A DNA stretch of 64,000 nucleotides from assembly GCA_933228895.1 (NCBI GenBank), contig OW121857.1, positions 5,208,001 to 5,272,000 of the forward strand, written 5' to 3'. The stretch's first letter is position 1; each line of letters opens with the position of its first letter. Position numbers and translations under genes: made by a program. Under the pieces are notes generated by a model that made no database searches, was not told the origin of the DNA, and saw only the letters and a list, made by a program, of their open reading frames with translations. Below, one piece after another: positions 12,378-24,841 of this stretch. The stretch is from Platycnemis pennipes. Taxonomy: Eukaryota > Arthropoda > Insecta > Odonata > Platycnemididae.

Positions 12378-12690
12378 CCTATAGACCAATTTGCGGCCGT
12401 TTGTGCTGTATGGGTTGAAGGAGTGTATGAAATTCCCAGTGGAACTTGCGCAAAGAAATGTATTGGTGAGACAGGTTGCTCTGTCAAAACATGACTGGGG
12501 CTAGCATTGAACTTGGGTGTTGCTGAACGTACAGACATGGGACATGCGATTGACTTTGAAAGAACTAGAATCGTTGCCAAGGTTGAAAGACTCGAACCCT
12601 GGGGCCTCGAGATGAGGAGGAAAAATGAAAATTTCGAAAATAGGGATGGTGGCCTTAAAATCAGTAGAAATACCCACAATTCCCTCCCCC
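12378..12690 (+). pseudogene. Penelope-like element remnant (GIY-YIG endonuclease domain)
   Basis: Two frames together give a GIY-YIG pattern. The first reads GVYEIPSGTCAKKCIGETG and ends at a stop near 12493. After a frameshift, the second reads GVAERTDMGHAIDFERTRIV ... NRDGGLKISR. Penelope-like retroelements carry a C-terminal GIY-YIG nuclease with the C..C..YIGETGR, AEH..GH.IDF and NRD.G signatures, which align in order here. The catalytic Tyr of YIG is Cys (KKCIG) and the Arg after ETG is Cys. With a stop and a frameshift it is dead. I do not see the reverse transcriptase half upstream. Confidence 0.65.
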
Positions 12691-12759
12691 TTCCAATTGA
12701 GCATCAAGAACGCTATGCATTGAGAGCAATGTCATGTGTGGGCCATCAATTCCCTTGAA

Positions 12760-14755
12760 AAGTGACGTCAGGCTCACACCGACATGTGGCATATGCCTGA
12801 AAATTCTTTTGCATGGATGGAATCATTTTCCCTCGCTTGGAACTATATTACCTGTCCTCAATTTTGATTGCAGAGCCTCTGGCAAAGTGATGCCAACTCC
12901 CTAACATGACTATAATCTTCCTTAGCTCTATGATACATATGGAGGATAAATAGAAATGCTTCGAGGTTTAACAGGTAGCGTGCAAAGTCTAGAAATTTAG
13001 TAGTATTTGTAATCATGTGTGGAATATCTCATTTGAATTCAAGTAAAGTTTGATATTTGAATTATTAGCAATCAAACTGCAATTAAATATGAAATATATA
13101 TTTTAGGTGTGATTTTCTATGCCATGGTTTGTGGTATCTTAGTGGCCATTCACTCTGGATGTACTTCCAGAGTTCCGATCAGGATTAAATGACAAATATA
13201 TAGTGGCATTATTATATATATTAGTGGATTAATACCTAAGTGGTCACTATTGACCACTTCGGGGACCTCTAAGCATCCATAGCATCTGATGCATTGTGAT
13301 TTTCTAGAGAGCTGTGCCATTTTATGGGAGACATTTGTACATTTATGCTATGAAACTCATAAAGTGATTCTCTACTATCAAAATTCATGATTCTGGGATG
13401 TCGGTAGGCAACCATCATTTGATGAACAAATGAGGAAAGTTATTTAATGTGTGTTAAATTTTGCCAGAAAGGGTTACGTAGCTCAAGTGTCTTCGTGAAG
13501 TCTGTTGTGAAGTAGCTTTTGGATTTTACTCATGTATCATTGGCATTTAAATGACATTAAATATTTATTTTCTGAGCTTGTTCATCATTTTATTTGGCAT
13601 ACTTTTGGTGGTTTTCTTTATGTGATTAGCTGAAGGCGTCAACTGGAGTTCAGCGGGAAGAAAATATTTAGAAATTTTTGAATGGACAATGAATGTATTT
13701 TATGTGGCATAAAATTAGTCAAACATTTTATAGATAATATCTATTGTGACATTATATTACCATATTGCAACTTATTTGTGATCAGATCTCTTTTTTGGTG
13801 TAAGGGTAGCTGGAGTAGTGCATACCTTGAAATTCAAAGCTTGTACATGTGTACCTGGCCTTACGTCATTAATTGGTTCCATGAGATGCGACATAAGTCA
13901 AATTTCGATGTTCAAATTTGATCCAAATCAAAAAAACTTACCAGGAATGAAATGTTGATGCATCAGTTTCATAAGATAAAATAAGGTAAATTAACGTACT
14001 TTCTTTATATTATAGTAAAATATTATTAACTCAAAAGAAGACAACGTAATTACAATCCCACTTCAAATACATTGTGAAAGCTTACTAGCATATTTGTTCT
14101 CATATTCACCTCTGCCCGTGCAGGCAACTCTTCTTGACATCTTGACGGCTATTATAACATTTGCACAAGCTGCACTTGAACGATCTGGTAATTTCTTCCA
14201 ATAGAGGGCAGTTTTATCGACATTGAATTTACTACTGCATTGAAACTACTTGAATACTACTTGAAACTACTGCATTTAACAATGTCCAAAACTTACCTCG
14301 CTGACATTCCCTTCCTGTTCTTCCTCTTTCTCTCCTCAAAATTTAGAACAACCGTGCATTTACCTTTTTGCATTTTAGTGACCACTCTCACTAAATCAAA
14401 ATGCACAAACCCATGCTGCAACAGACTACGTCGCAGACTTCAATTTGAAACTAAAGTTTCTTGGAAGCAGTTGACCCAGGCCAACAGACTACCCTAGCAC
14501 TTTCCGTGCTACCTAGTAGAAGGTTTCCTTCCATTTCAATATTCCTCTTCCACTCTGATATTGGACAACATCCGGCATGCACTTTTTGTTAGGTGCATTT
14601 CTTCATAGATCGTTTTGTGTTTTGGTGTAAATGTGGCTGAGTGTCCATCCTCCTTCCTGCCCAAAATGAGTTGGGGGTGTGCCGGTTGCATTAAAAAGGA
14701 TTTAAAGGGAGAGAAAGATGCATTTATGACTCCCTAGAGCGAGGATATTGCTTAA
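12760..14755. other. Intergenic, nothing recognised
   Basis: AT-rich DNA with only short random open frames. A small duplication of an acttgaa(t)actact motif is seen at about 14235-14275. Confidence 0.5.
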
Positions 14756-15689
14756 GGAGGCTCCACCGATTTATGAAGCAGATGTCATTTTTGTGAAAAA
14801 TTCAGGACACACAATTTTTTAACCCTTCTATCGATTGGCAATAAAATAATGAGGCCTTTCCATCATATATTTGAAGAAAAAAGACATTAAAAATCAGCTA
14901 TTTTATACGTGGTTATGCGGCAGAGCATGGCAAGTAAAATTTGCAGATTAATAATGTAAAGAGAAATGTCGTTTTGATGCAAAACTAATATATGATGCGC
15001 AATTTTATGTAGAATTTTGCTTTGTGAAAAAGAGCTCGCCTAGCCACACTTGTTTCATTGATATAAATAAATGGTTGCTCGAAAAAAAAGAGAAAATCCA
15101 TAGTCACATGAAAGTGGCACTACAGTACGTTGTTATCATTGGCAACGGTACTTGTGACGGGATGTGCTTACAAGCGTATTTACCAACTTAATTTAGGAAT
15201 AGACCTTACCAAGGTCCTTCTTATATTTTTTATGTACTTAAAATATTTCATTGGTTATCGATATGGTGTAATTAATACCAACGCTTCCAAATGGTAGCAA
15301 CGGCATTGTTGCCGAACAGTTTTCAAAAATATCAATATTAATAAAATTCAAAAGAAAGAGTTGTATTCGCAAGGGAATAGTTAAAACTAAGTAAGAAAAT
15401 ATTTAACCTATTTTAGAATACGTATTAGCGGGATTGAGCATGTACTCTCACTTTATAAATTAAACGTGACAACAACATGTCAGTCATGTTTCGAAGTCAA
15501 AATGAGTTAAAAGAGCTTCTGAAAAATAGAATGCAACTACAACGCGCTATTTAATAGCACACTCGTACAATAATTGTGTTATCGCTATCATCGTACAGAT
15601 TATGTTCCATATAAGTAGGTGTTTTTCTGGATCGGTATTTATTCATTAAATAACAGGATTTTGAGTGGTGGAGTCATGGTGGAACCTCC
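14756..15689. mobile_element. Inverted-repeat element (934 bp), possibly piggyBac/Kolobok-type
   Basis: The left end is GGAGGCTCCACC and the right end read inward is GGAGGTTCCACC (11 of 12 match). The left flank is TTAA (14752-14755) and the right flank TGAA (15690-15693), compatible with a decayed TTAA duplication. The interior is AT-rich and non-coding. The superfamily is inferred only from the flanks. Confidence 0.4.
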
Positions 15690-16568
15690 TGAACACAACT
15701 TGCCTGTTGATTTGCCATGCTGATTACCACGTCAGTCTATCAAAGGGTCATTTCCTGTGGGGGCTAGTGACCATCTTTGTCCGTTGGATGAAATTTTAAG
15801 CCGTTATCCCTTGGTGACTTTGGTTAAGAGGCAGGCTGATGATGACGCCGGGTTGCTCTCCTTACCCTTTGATTCCCAAATTTGTACCCCTCCTCCTTGT
15901 CTGAAGGGCATTTAAGTGACGGGATACAGACTGAAAAACCTTGATGATGATCACCTGTAGGATAAGATTTGTATGGTCAGTGGTATGAATGAAGCAAAAC
16001 TGGTCGCTGTCCTTGGAGTAGTGGCTGCTTGCGGAAAATCGAGCTGTAATTTATCTGTCAAGCAGTGGTAGACAACCTGCTAACAAGGCTCTAGTATTAA
16101 CTATGCACTTCATAGAACGTTTAGTCTTAGGAATAGAAGAGAATTCTCCACGTATATTCCGAAATATGTTTGCAAAAGAATTTGCTCGCAACTCTCGTAC
16201 GGATTGTCCGCTGGATGGAAACAGTGTGACGTTTGGCCATTGAAGGAGCGGTGGCTTCTGAAAAGATGGGAAATTCAAATTGGATATATGGAGAATATAT
16301 TCCATTCCAGGAAAAAGTGGCTCTTTTGGCAGGTTTCACTGTGTCTCTGTGTATCTTCCTGTGGGAGCAATCGTATTGAAAATCTAAATTGAACATTGTT
16401 TCCCAAGACATGACACACAACTGATCATAGAATAAATTTATTCTATTAATTTGGTATTACTTTCTCTATCTCTTGTACACCACGTCCTCTGGCTTTGGAA
16501 TACATACCATTTGGGCATAATGGTAACACATTCTTACCTCAGTTTAATTATTTTCTGTTAATTGAAGA
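15690..16568. other. Intergenic, nothing recognised
   Basis: Short open frames occur on both strands with no family resemblance. Confidence 0.5.
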
Positions 16569-17000
16569 TTGGTGATAACACGGTCAATATTTTTTGAAGA
16601 GGTAGCAGTCTCTCTGGTTGGGGAACTGATCAGTTAAGTCAACCCATGCTGATACAGAACTTCACGGAGTTTGGTGGAGTTGTCACTATGGGAAGACATT
16701 TAGATATTGAAATCCCCCCCTGTTAAAACTTTGCTTTTCTTTCTAACACTTAAACATAATATTTGCTCAAATCTTGCCAAGAAATCATCGACCTCACTAC
16801 TAGGAGGCCTATATAAACAGACAATCAACACGTTCCTGATATTTTTACCAATAGTCATCTCAATTGCGGCAATTTCTATGCATCTCTCATTGGAGATAAT
16901 ATTTTTAAAAATGGAGGCCTTATACCTACCTATGCACCATTGTTTAAAAAAAAGCACACATCCCCATTTTTATGTTCTAATCAGCAAAAGAAGTTGGCTA
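16569..17000 (-). pseudogene. Non-LTR retrotransposon fragment (jockey/CR1-type endonuclease)
   Basis: On the minus strand it reads ...IVCLYRPPSSEVDDFLARFE... and ...VLTGGDFNI, then a stop, then ...NSTKLREVLYQHGLT. The YRPP and GDFN motifs are the signature of the apurinic-like (APE) endonuclease domain of jockey/CR1-type LINEs. Stops follow GDFNI and HGLT. Only the second half of the endonuclease is left, with no reverse transcriptase beside it. The lower-coordinate end is its 3' side. Confidence 0.7.
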
Positions 17001-17700
17001 CTGAGCACCTAGCAAACCCAAACGATTGCCCTTCCACATATTTACATGATTTTCATTCAGTTAAAGAACCAACATTTTGTGGTTGCACAATGCCACATTC
17101 ATAATTGGCCCTTCATTGTGAATTCACTACTTGTTTTGGTGTAATATTACAGTTCTACTTTCCTCCAAGCGATCCAAAAACGCAACTTCATCCTATGTTC
17201 ACCTGATGTTTTCCAGCACTTAAAAGAACCTTGATGTTTTCCAACACTCATCTTCCCTTCATAATTTTTGTTTCTCTCGGGAGATTGATAATCAATTTTA
17301 ATTTCCTCCCAAGAATTTATTCCTCCAATTAACTTTTTTTCGGGTCATTTTTAAGGCGTGTCCCTCGCTTAATGTGACTTTGCTTAACACAATCCATGCT
17401 AAAAAATTTCTTTCACTTGGCACGACCGAATTTTCCACTTGAACACACCTGCACATGCCGGTGATGCTCTCAAATCACCTTTTGCCATTATGCAAGGAAA
17501 TAGCAAGGAGAAGCATCCAACCTCATCTACCTTTGCTTGTTTATGAACTCCTTGACCACTAAGAACCCAGCCAACCTTGGCATTGATCCCTGAGGAAGTG
17601 GACATGACTCCGTAAACTGTTGTGGGTGTGGTGTCTTGATGGCATACCCACAACAGTTGATGGCACACAGTGCCGTCCTGTCACCCTTGCTCTGTGGAAC
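17001..17700. other. Intergenic with a small hairpin
   Basis: No gene is seen. A perfect 13-bp inverted repeat (aactgttgtgggt at 17615-17627, its complement at 17646-17658) has an 18-nt loop. Confidence 0.4.
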
Positions 17701-18190
17701 AATGGTTTACTTGGAACCAAAATCGCAATTTTTTACACAAAATCGTTAGATGGAAATGACTAATGAATTTTAGTGAAAAAATTAATCTTCTAACCAGAGC
17801 CATTCACTCGTAAATCAAAAATTCAAAATATGCAAAAGGTGACGCCCACCGAAAAAGCTGCTTTGATAACATTGACGTCATTTTCATCCCGTCCTTGACT
17901 GCTTTCAGGGGAAGGGAAGGGAGTGGAGGGGGGTGTCAGAAAGTCTGCTCGCACTGATCCTGTCACAATCGCTCCCATTGGGAGAGCCAGCTGTGTCCCC
18001 CCCCCATTGCGATAAGATGAAGTAGCTTCACAGGCTCAGCTTTGATTGGACGAAGTCGATTTTCGTAAGATGTCGCATCACGCCCCCCTTTTCGGAAAAA
18101 GGGTTGAAAACATCAGTTTTTCACCACTTATAACTTGAGAATGACTCGACAGATCGAAAAATGGAAAAATACAGGTCTTTTGATATCAAA
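17701..18190 (-). repeat. Repeat A, copy 2 (reverse orientation)
   Basis: This is the reverse complement of the family at 6729-7261. It shows gcaaaaggtgacgcccacc, TGACGTCA near 17876, the GATTGG (CCAATC) block, and ttttcggaaaaagggttgaa. The far end past about 18190 has diverged and lacks the gtaaacgaccccatt terminus seen in copies 3 and 4. Confidence 0.7.
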
Positions 18191-20491
18191 CTTGAAGCAT
18201 TGAAAAGGCTACAGTTTTGGCTCTGGGTGTTTGTAACAATAAGAATATGAAAAATATGGCGTTTTCATTCCATAATCGAACAAGTCTCCTGCAATGTTTA
18301 CTGTGCTGAAATGAATGCGAGAGCATGTTGATGCGTCTCAAACCCTGTGCTCTAACCAGACGCCGTAGTCTCTTTTCTCAAATTACCCTGAAAATGGGAT
18401 TGATACGTCGCATCAAATGACAGCACAATGCAGTTTGAAATCATCGGTAATATCCTTGGTGTATCCTGTGCTATCATTTAGGTTAATTTCTCCCACATGA
18501 TCACACCATGGTCAAATCTGAGCATTCAATGATTCAGGTGTGAGTATCAAGCACTATTATGGTTTCCTTTGTGTTATGTATGTCACGTACTAAAGCATGC
18601 CTGGAAATTGAAGTGATCATTGCTGTCCTAAAAAGAATTATGACTACTTTCTTATCAGTTGCAAGTGTAATTTTTCAGATCATCGGATCAAATTAAAAAA
18701 AATGTTTCAACTGTCAGAGTTTTTTTCATGTTTTGCAGCACAGTTTCATTCAATCACTTCTGCTTTATTGCACCTTGGTTCTCAGTGATTCGCTCGTTAT
18801 TGCAGAAACTCTTATGCAGGTATCTCTTCTGGAGTGGAAATAATATCAGGTACCCATGTATATTCATATTGTCATGCTTTTTTTTATCCACGAAATTGTA
18901 ATTGGGGAAATTTTTTAGGGTGCCAATAGGGTTAACGTTTTGGTAAAGTTAATTATCACAATCACATTAATGCCAGACAGCAGCTATTGCAGCAGATATT
19001 GCCTCCCAACTATTATTTGTTACTTGGAAAGCGTTACTAAGTGCTCAGTCATCTCAAGTAGTTGGGTAGGATATTTGGGGGTAGTGTGTAGGTAGTTGTA
19101 TCTGTAGATTGGAGGAATATGACTTGTGTAACCACATTTAAAGTGAATATTCAACACCTATTGATTGTATTTATTTTTTTTCAATTTGGGTGCTAGGTGC
19201 ACCCATGCAAGGTATTTTAGTGTGATTTTTCTGTATCAGCCAATATCATTTGGCTGTATGGATACAGCTCCTCTGTGAAAGTGCATGCTCTAGTCAACGT
19301 TTTTGTGTACGGCTTGTGAACCCTTCCATCCTCTTAGTTGCCGACTCAAACTTGCTTATTGGAATGGAATTTACTTCATAACCTTGATTATGAAAGACAT
19401 TTTGAATTTTATGTGAATATTGTAGGTGACATTTTTTTTCTTGGGCAAAGGAGAAGAATTAGGAAAATGAAAGAAATTAATTCCACATTTTATATTAAAC
19501 TCTAAAATATTTTTACACTTACATACAAAACTGTGCAGTGATTGATCTGGAATACAGGAGTGCTTGTAGCACTATTAGTGCCAAAAATAGTTTTTCTTTC
19601 ACTCAGAACAATCGACAATATTGGTAACATTTAAAAAAATCACAAAAATATCATTCCTTATGCCTCAAAGGAATGATTAATGTAAACTATTTATACATTA
19701 AAATATGCATCTTGGTTTGGTAACCATATATATTAATATGTTCATACATAAATAGAAATTTATCTCTTCCCTCACTTTTGATTGTCCTTTTCCAATAACT
19801 ATTTCACTGTGTACATGATTGACAATGTGCTCGAGACAACCTGAATTTTAAAATTTCGGGAAAAGGTATTTTATACTTATCAATAAAACATGTTCAATGA
19901 ATACATATTAGATGAAACATAATAAAAGAAGTACATTATGTACACTGAGTCTATTGGTACACCAACACTTTAAGTGAAAGCACCAAAAACTTTGATGGCC
20001 CTAAAGAAAGAAATAACTTAATTTCAGTGATCAGTTCTCATTTGTACAAATATATTACTTGTGATTTTAATCTCAAAAGTTACATTTGAGTTCAATCACC
20101 ATCGTAAATTTCTCCACTTGGTAACTTCTAATTTGATATACATACTCGCTGCAAGGAAGAATGAATCCTCGACAAATGCATCCATGCTGTTTCTAGGGCT
20201 CTTTCTCGGGAGGTCTGCTGATGATGTGATTCCCTCGTTTCATTACATTGACAAGTAACCCTGTTGATCATTCTACTTTGCAATGAGTCAGTCACATTGT
20301 GGGGTGTTTGCAACCTTGACTCCCCATTTTAACGAATTTCCTCTCCCCACTCTCTTCAATGCAGTGCACAATTCCAATCTTACATGTCTCCCTTCACGCC
20401 TTTAAGGCCTATGGTGGGGTTAATTTAATGTGAATACAAAAGTGTGTCCGTAAATGTTTCCGCCTAAGGTCACTTGTGCTACGATGCGACA
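18191..20491 (-). other. Downstream flank and presumed 3' UTR of the SLC9B gene
   Basis: This lies 3' of the SLC9B stop codon on the minus strand. It is AT-rich with no other gene recognised. A minus-strand ATTAAA at 20424-20429 is a candidate poly(A) signal about 65 nt after the stop. I cannot choose between it and later AT-rich candidates. Confidence 0.35.
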
Positions 20492-20898
20492 TCATCTTGC
20501 GTCTCCGTTGCCCACTTCCTGCTTCTCTTCCCCCTTCTCGCCCACCTTCTCTTCAATGCTCTCTGTCTTCTCCGTCGCCACCTTCTCCTCCGCCACCACC
20601 TTCTCCTCAACCTTCTCCCCCCCTTCGTCCGCCAGCCCTCCAATCGTGAGCATCGGCCCGTCAATGCCCTTCAGGTTCGACCGCCAGTCGTCCTTCAGGA
20701 TTCCCGGTCGTGTCGCCTCGACTATCTCGGACTTCTCCAGCTTGACCTGGCCCTCCTCAGCATCGCCTTCCTTCCCCGGCACGTCTTCCATCTCCTCCTC
20801 ATCTTCATCCTCGTCCTCTTCCCCTTCGTACAGCGAAATGTCCCTCAGGGATGGACGAGGGCGAGGATTCCACGCACCCATGGGCGTGAGGACAACGC
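20492..20898 (-). CDS. SLC9B: SLC9B antiporter, last exon (acidic C-terminal tail)
   Basis: The acceptor is tttgcag|GC (phase 1). It encodes residues 445-578 of the visible protein, starting VVLTPMGAWNPRPRPSLRD. A run of Glu/Asp (EGEEDEDEDEEEMED) follows, then a Lys/Glu-rich tail with repeated EEKV-type units, and TGA at 20494-20492. It is hydrophilic, so I place it in the cytosol. The Lys/Glu repeats suggest a helical or disordered regulatory tail. Base composition is strongly purine-biased on the coding strand, which creates long spurious open frames on the opposite strand. Confidence 0.88.
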
Positions 20899-21105
20899 CT
20901 GCAAACAGGAAGCATGGATTATCACGACTTTGCAAAAATGAATGGTTTTTTGGTATAGTAAGTGCAAGGATACCTCAGAGTGAATTTTAAAACAGTCCCC
21001 AAATCTTGGAAATTTCTCAGAGGTTTTTGTGAAAATTTAACATATGCAAATGAAATAATGAGAGCTTCTAATTTGGCTTAGTTGAAAATGTCCGAAGACT
21101 AGAAA

Positions 21106-21182
21106 ATCCAAATGCCAAATTAATTATGGAAAACGATATCTGTAGGAGTTATCATTTTCCATAATTAATTTGGCATCTGGAT
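21106..21182. repeat. 77-nt near-perfect hairpin
   Basis: The left arm (21106-21138) and right arm (21149-21182) are complementary apart from about two mismatches. The core gccaaattaattatggaaaa is present on both arms, with a loop of about 10 nt. Length and shape resemble a pre-miRNA or a very small foldback element. It is transcribed within the SLC9B intron. No target duplication is obvious. Confidence 0.6.
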
Positions 21183-21611
21183 ATACAAATGAGTTAATTC
21201 CTTTAAAATTCCTCCAGCCACCTGTAAAGGTCACAATGAGGACAAACATGAAATACTGGTGGGTCTTCTAATACCACTTCAGATTTAAAAACTCGAGACT
21301 GGAAAAAAATCGGTAATAGCTCGAATGTTAGTGACTGGAAGAAAAATTAAAAAAGTATTCTGAGAGAATAGATGATAATTATGCATTAAGGTCCAAAATG
21401 AATCTAGGAAATTGTCATCAGGACTATGATTTATTTAGGTTAATCTCTATCTGCGCAATGGAAAGTCCAAAAAGGATCTCTGTACCAATAGTTGCTTTTA
21501 TCAGAGGCCAATATGGACCAACATGTTGCTTAATTTCTTAAAATAACATTTGATGTAAAACTAGTTACCAGGGAATATTTCCTAGTGTTTGTGGAGGCTG
21601 TGATGAAGCTA

Positions 21612-22458
21612 CAGTAGAACCTCGATAAGAAGTGTCTCAAGGGGATTAGGGAAACAGTCTTGTTATCGAGGTGCTCTTTTTGTTGAGGGTCGTGTCATCA
21701 AGGTTATTTTGGCTATCAGTCGTCTTATCGAGGTTGATGGAATCACTAAATCCCATCATAGCGAGTGAATTTTAGAGCGATCCTTTTCGAACCAAGTCTA
21801 TTTATTATCAATTCTCATATCGCCAAGAATACAGAATTCTTGCAATGGAATTGCTTCATTTCAACTTTTCGTTTAAATTTCAAGGTAAGAAAAACGAATT
21901 CTAAGTCCCACGTGGAGACAAAGGATTCCCACTTTTAAAGAGTGTCATAATTAGTCATTATGTTCGGACTGTAACTTCATACACGCCATGGAAATGAGCT
22001 TATTTTCGTCAAAAGTTGCGTTTTTCTGAGGTCAACAGAATTATGAGAAAAGCAACAAGTGAAAAATTACTAAACTTATTGACTAGAACAATCATTATTC
22101 TCGAAGTTTGCACAGAAAACTTTTGTTTAAGTTGCGAAGCAGAGTGTTCAAGTCAAAAGGCGTCGACGACTGCAGAAGCATTTTTGGCAGTATCTGACAG
22201 CCTTAAAGGTTGACCCATTCATGTAATCGAGTTGCGTAATTGATGTTTACTTCTCAATACAACTTGTCATAGAGGTTCTGAGTTACGTTGTGAATTGGAA
22301 AAAATCGGTGTTAATAAGGTTGTTTGGATAATAATAATAGTCGCGTTATAGAGGTTAATTTAACATTATGTGTTATGGCAATCTCAAGAGGATTTGAAAA
22401 TTGCACTTGTAATTGAGGTTGTCGTGTTATTGAGGGTCGTGTAAGCGAGGTTCTACTG
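21612..22458. mobile_element. pogo/Tigger-like DNA transposon remnant (847 bp)
   Basis: The left end is CAGTAGAACCTCGATAA and the right end read inward is CAGTAGAACCTCGCTTA. TA lies on both sides (21610-21611 and 22459-22460), as expected for Tc1/mariner/pogo insertions. CAGTAGAACCTCG is the type of terminus seen in pogo/Tigger elements. The interior has repeated 'tatcgaggtt/gttatagaggtt' units and no intact transposase. A partial relative lies at 56815-57200. Confidence 0.65.
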
Positions 22459-24841
22459 TATAAACATATACATTACAATCTAATGATGCTCATTGAACTT
22501 GAACTGAACTTGAGCATTGTAAGGCATTACTCCTGAAAGTCATCCATTGGAAGCGTTAAGCATGTGATCCAGTTACTTTGCATTTGTCACTTCTTGGAGT
22601 TCCTGCGATTTAAGTTCGAGATTTTGTGGCTTTCAACCCTCGGATGCTGCAAATGTGAACTCTTTAACGGACTCTACCCCAGATACAGTAAGTCCAAAAA
22701 GTGACCGTAATCAGGTAAATTTTCTGGTTCAAGAAAACTTTTCACCATTTTTAGGTGCCTGTGGGGTGAAGAAATTGTAATGCCTGTAATCACAATAACT
22801 CGATTGTATTTGGGCTATAGCTTAAAGGAGAATAACTTCATTCATATGCTTAAAAACGTTTCAGTGGCTTTGAATGAGGTAGCCTTGAGACAAACTACAA
22901 CTTACTGATTAGAAGCAATGTCGATGGGTCAAAATCCATCTTGGAGGATTAATCATTTTCTTAGGATTTCAATGGAAGTTTAAAAGTAAATGAATTTGGG
23001 ATGGCATTGACTGAATTTGCAGGGAAAAATTCCCACTATAACATTCAACATGGTGTGGGTGAACAGATAATTCTAACTACTTCTAACGATAATTTATTAA
23101 TGCTGGATAAATGATAATTTTTTTATATTACACTGCCAATCCACCAAATTCAGTTTTATCTCTAATACCATCTCTTTGGAATATGATAGAAAATCAATTC
23201 TTGGTTGAACGTGTTGCATCATTCTGAAGCAGCCCAGTGCAACTCCCCTATCCCAGCCATGCAAACCAGTGTCGCCGTTACTGTCGCCCTGCGAGAGTTT
23301 CACTGCGTAGGTGGCAGCACTAACGCTCGCCCTTGCTCCCTTAGTAGTTTATATGGGTGAGATAGATGGAAGAGGTTTTCAATGGATGTTTTCGCTTTAA
23401 AATATAGAATCAAGCTCTGAAGCATTATGTGGATACAATTTTCTATATCTGTTCTGTGACAGGAATGCGTGGAAAACTAAGTGACGACGTCCGAATTTCT
23501 CCTCAACAGTCTTAACATATATCGTCTGCTAGGCCTTCAGTCGATTAAGCAGCGATAAAGTTGAAGTGAAAAACACACGGAATACAAAAACGAAAAAATG
23601 TTGATAAAGTATTCCAATGGCCAGTGACAATGTTTTCATAGTTGTAAACTAAGCCCAGCCCCATCTTCCCCAAAATCTATTGTCACTTATAAGTTATGGT
23701 CTCTGAATTTTGCGCTAACATTTTCACGTATGACCATTTCTACAATTTATATCAAACCGTATCAAATATGATCCTTCCTTATAATCAAGATTTTTTCAAT
23801 CAATTGAAAAAACGAAGCATCATGGGCATAATTTGTTTCTATATGTATTATCGCATCAATATTCAGTCGTTTGCCTTAGCAGACCCGACTATTTGCAGAA
23901 GGGTTATCTTCAATTTGACAGGTATTTCGCAAATTTGCAGCTGCCCAGTAAAGGAACTCTCCCGTGAAGTTGCAATTTAATGTTAACATTTATGAAGCTT
24001 TTCTTTCTAGATTGTCATTGTTGTGATTGTCCACTTCTTCTTCAGCAAAGTGCCCTTGTAACACCTTTTTAAGACTTTACTTTCCCATTAGTAGCTGATC
24101 AAAAGCACCCTTCATAAAAACGAAACCGCTTTTTGGGACCACATTTGTTGTATGTATGCATTTTCCTGATCCAAGCCTTCTTCTCTCCGGCGCACAATGT
24201 CAACAAAACAGCCTCTTCAATCAGAAGGTGGAATTTATTACTTCTCTCTCCATTTTTACCCTATTTAGCAAATCCCACACAAGCAATTCTTTGATCAAAT
24301 TTTCTGACAATTTCCAATTCCCCGCTGTTCTCTAGTAGGTTTGGGATTATGGGTGCGTCGACGACTAAGGTCATTAGCACCACGTGCAATCCAATTGCAT
24401 CATAATATTTTTTCCCCAATTTAATATGGATGTTCTCTTGAGTATCATATAAGACATGAATCCCTTTCAAGTTAAAAAGTGAAAGCTAATGCCGTAAATG
24501 GCATAGTTAAGGCACAAACTCTTATCAATCCAGAAAAGCCTTGTTAACGAAGGCTGATGCACACAATTTTCAACAAAAGGTATAGTTGTTTATGCGACTG
24601 TGGTGAAGTTATATGTCATGCCTTGGTTAGGTTCACATGCGATTAAACAAAATAGGTTATACGATTTTCAAGCATTTAATGGAATCCGAGCTAAAGTTTT
24701 AAATATTAAGCATTGAATAATTTTAATACCAGTAACTAATTACGTCCTAACAAGAAGACTGATCGATTTTTAGCTTACCAACTGCTATAAAACAACACTA
24801 ATGGTACGAACCACAGGTATCCCTTGTTAGAAATCATTAGG

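Noticed and set aside
20454..20990. Long plus-strand open frames (178 and 155 codons), Ser/Pro- or Leu-rich
   Set aside because: They are antisense to the SLC9B last exon. The purine-biased Glu/Lys codons on the minus strand remove stop codons from the opposite strand, and the predicted proteins are low-complexity.
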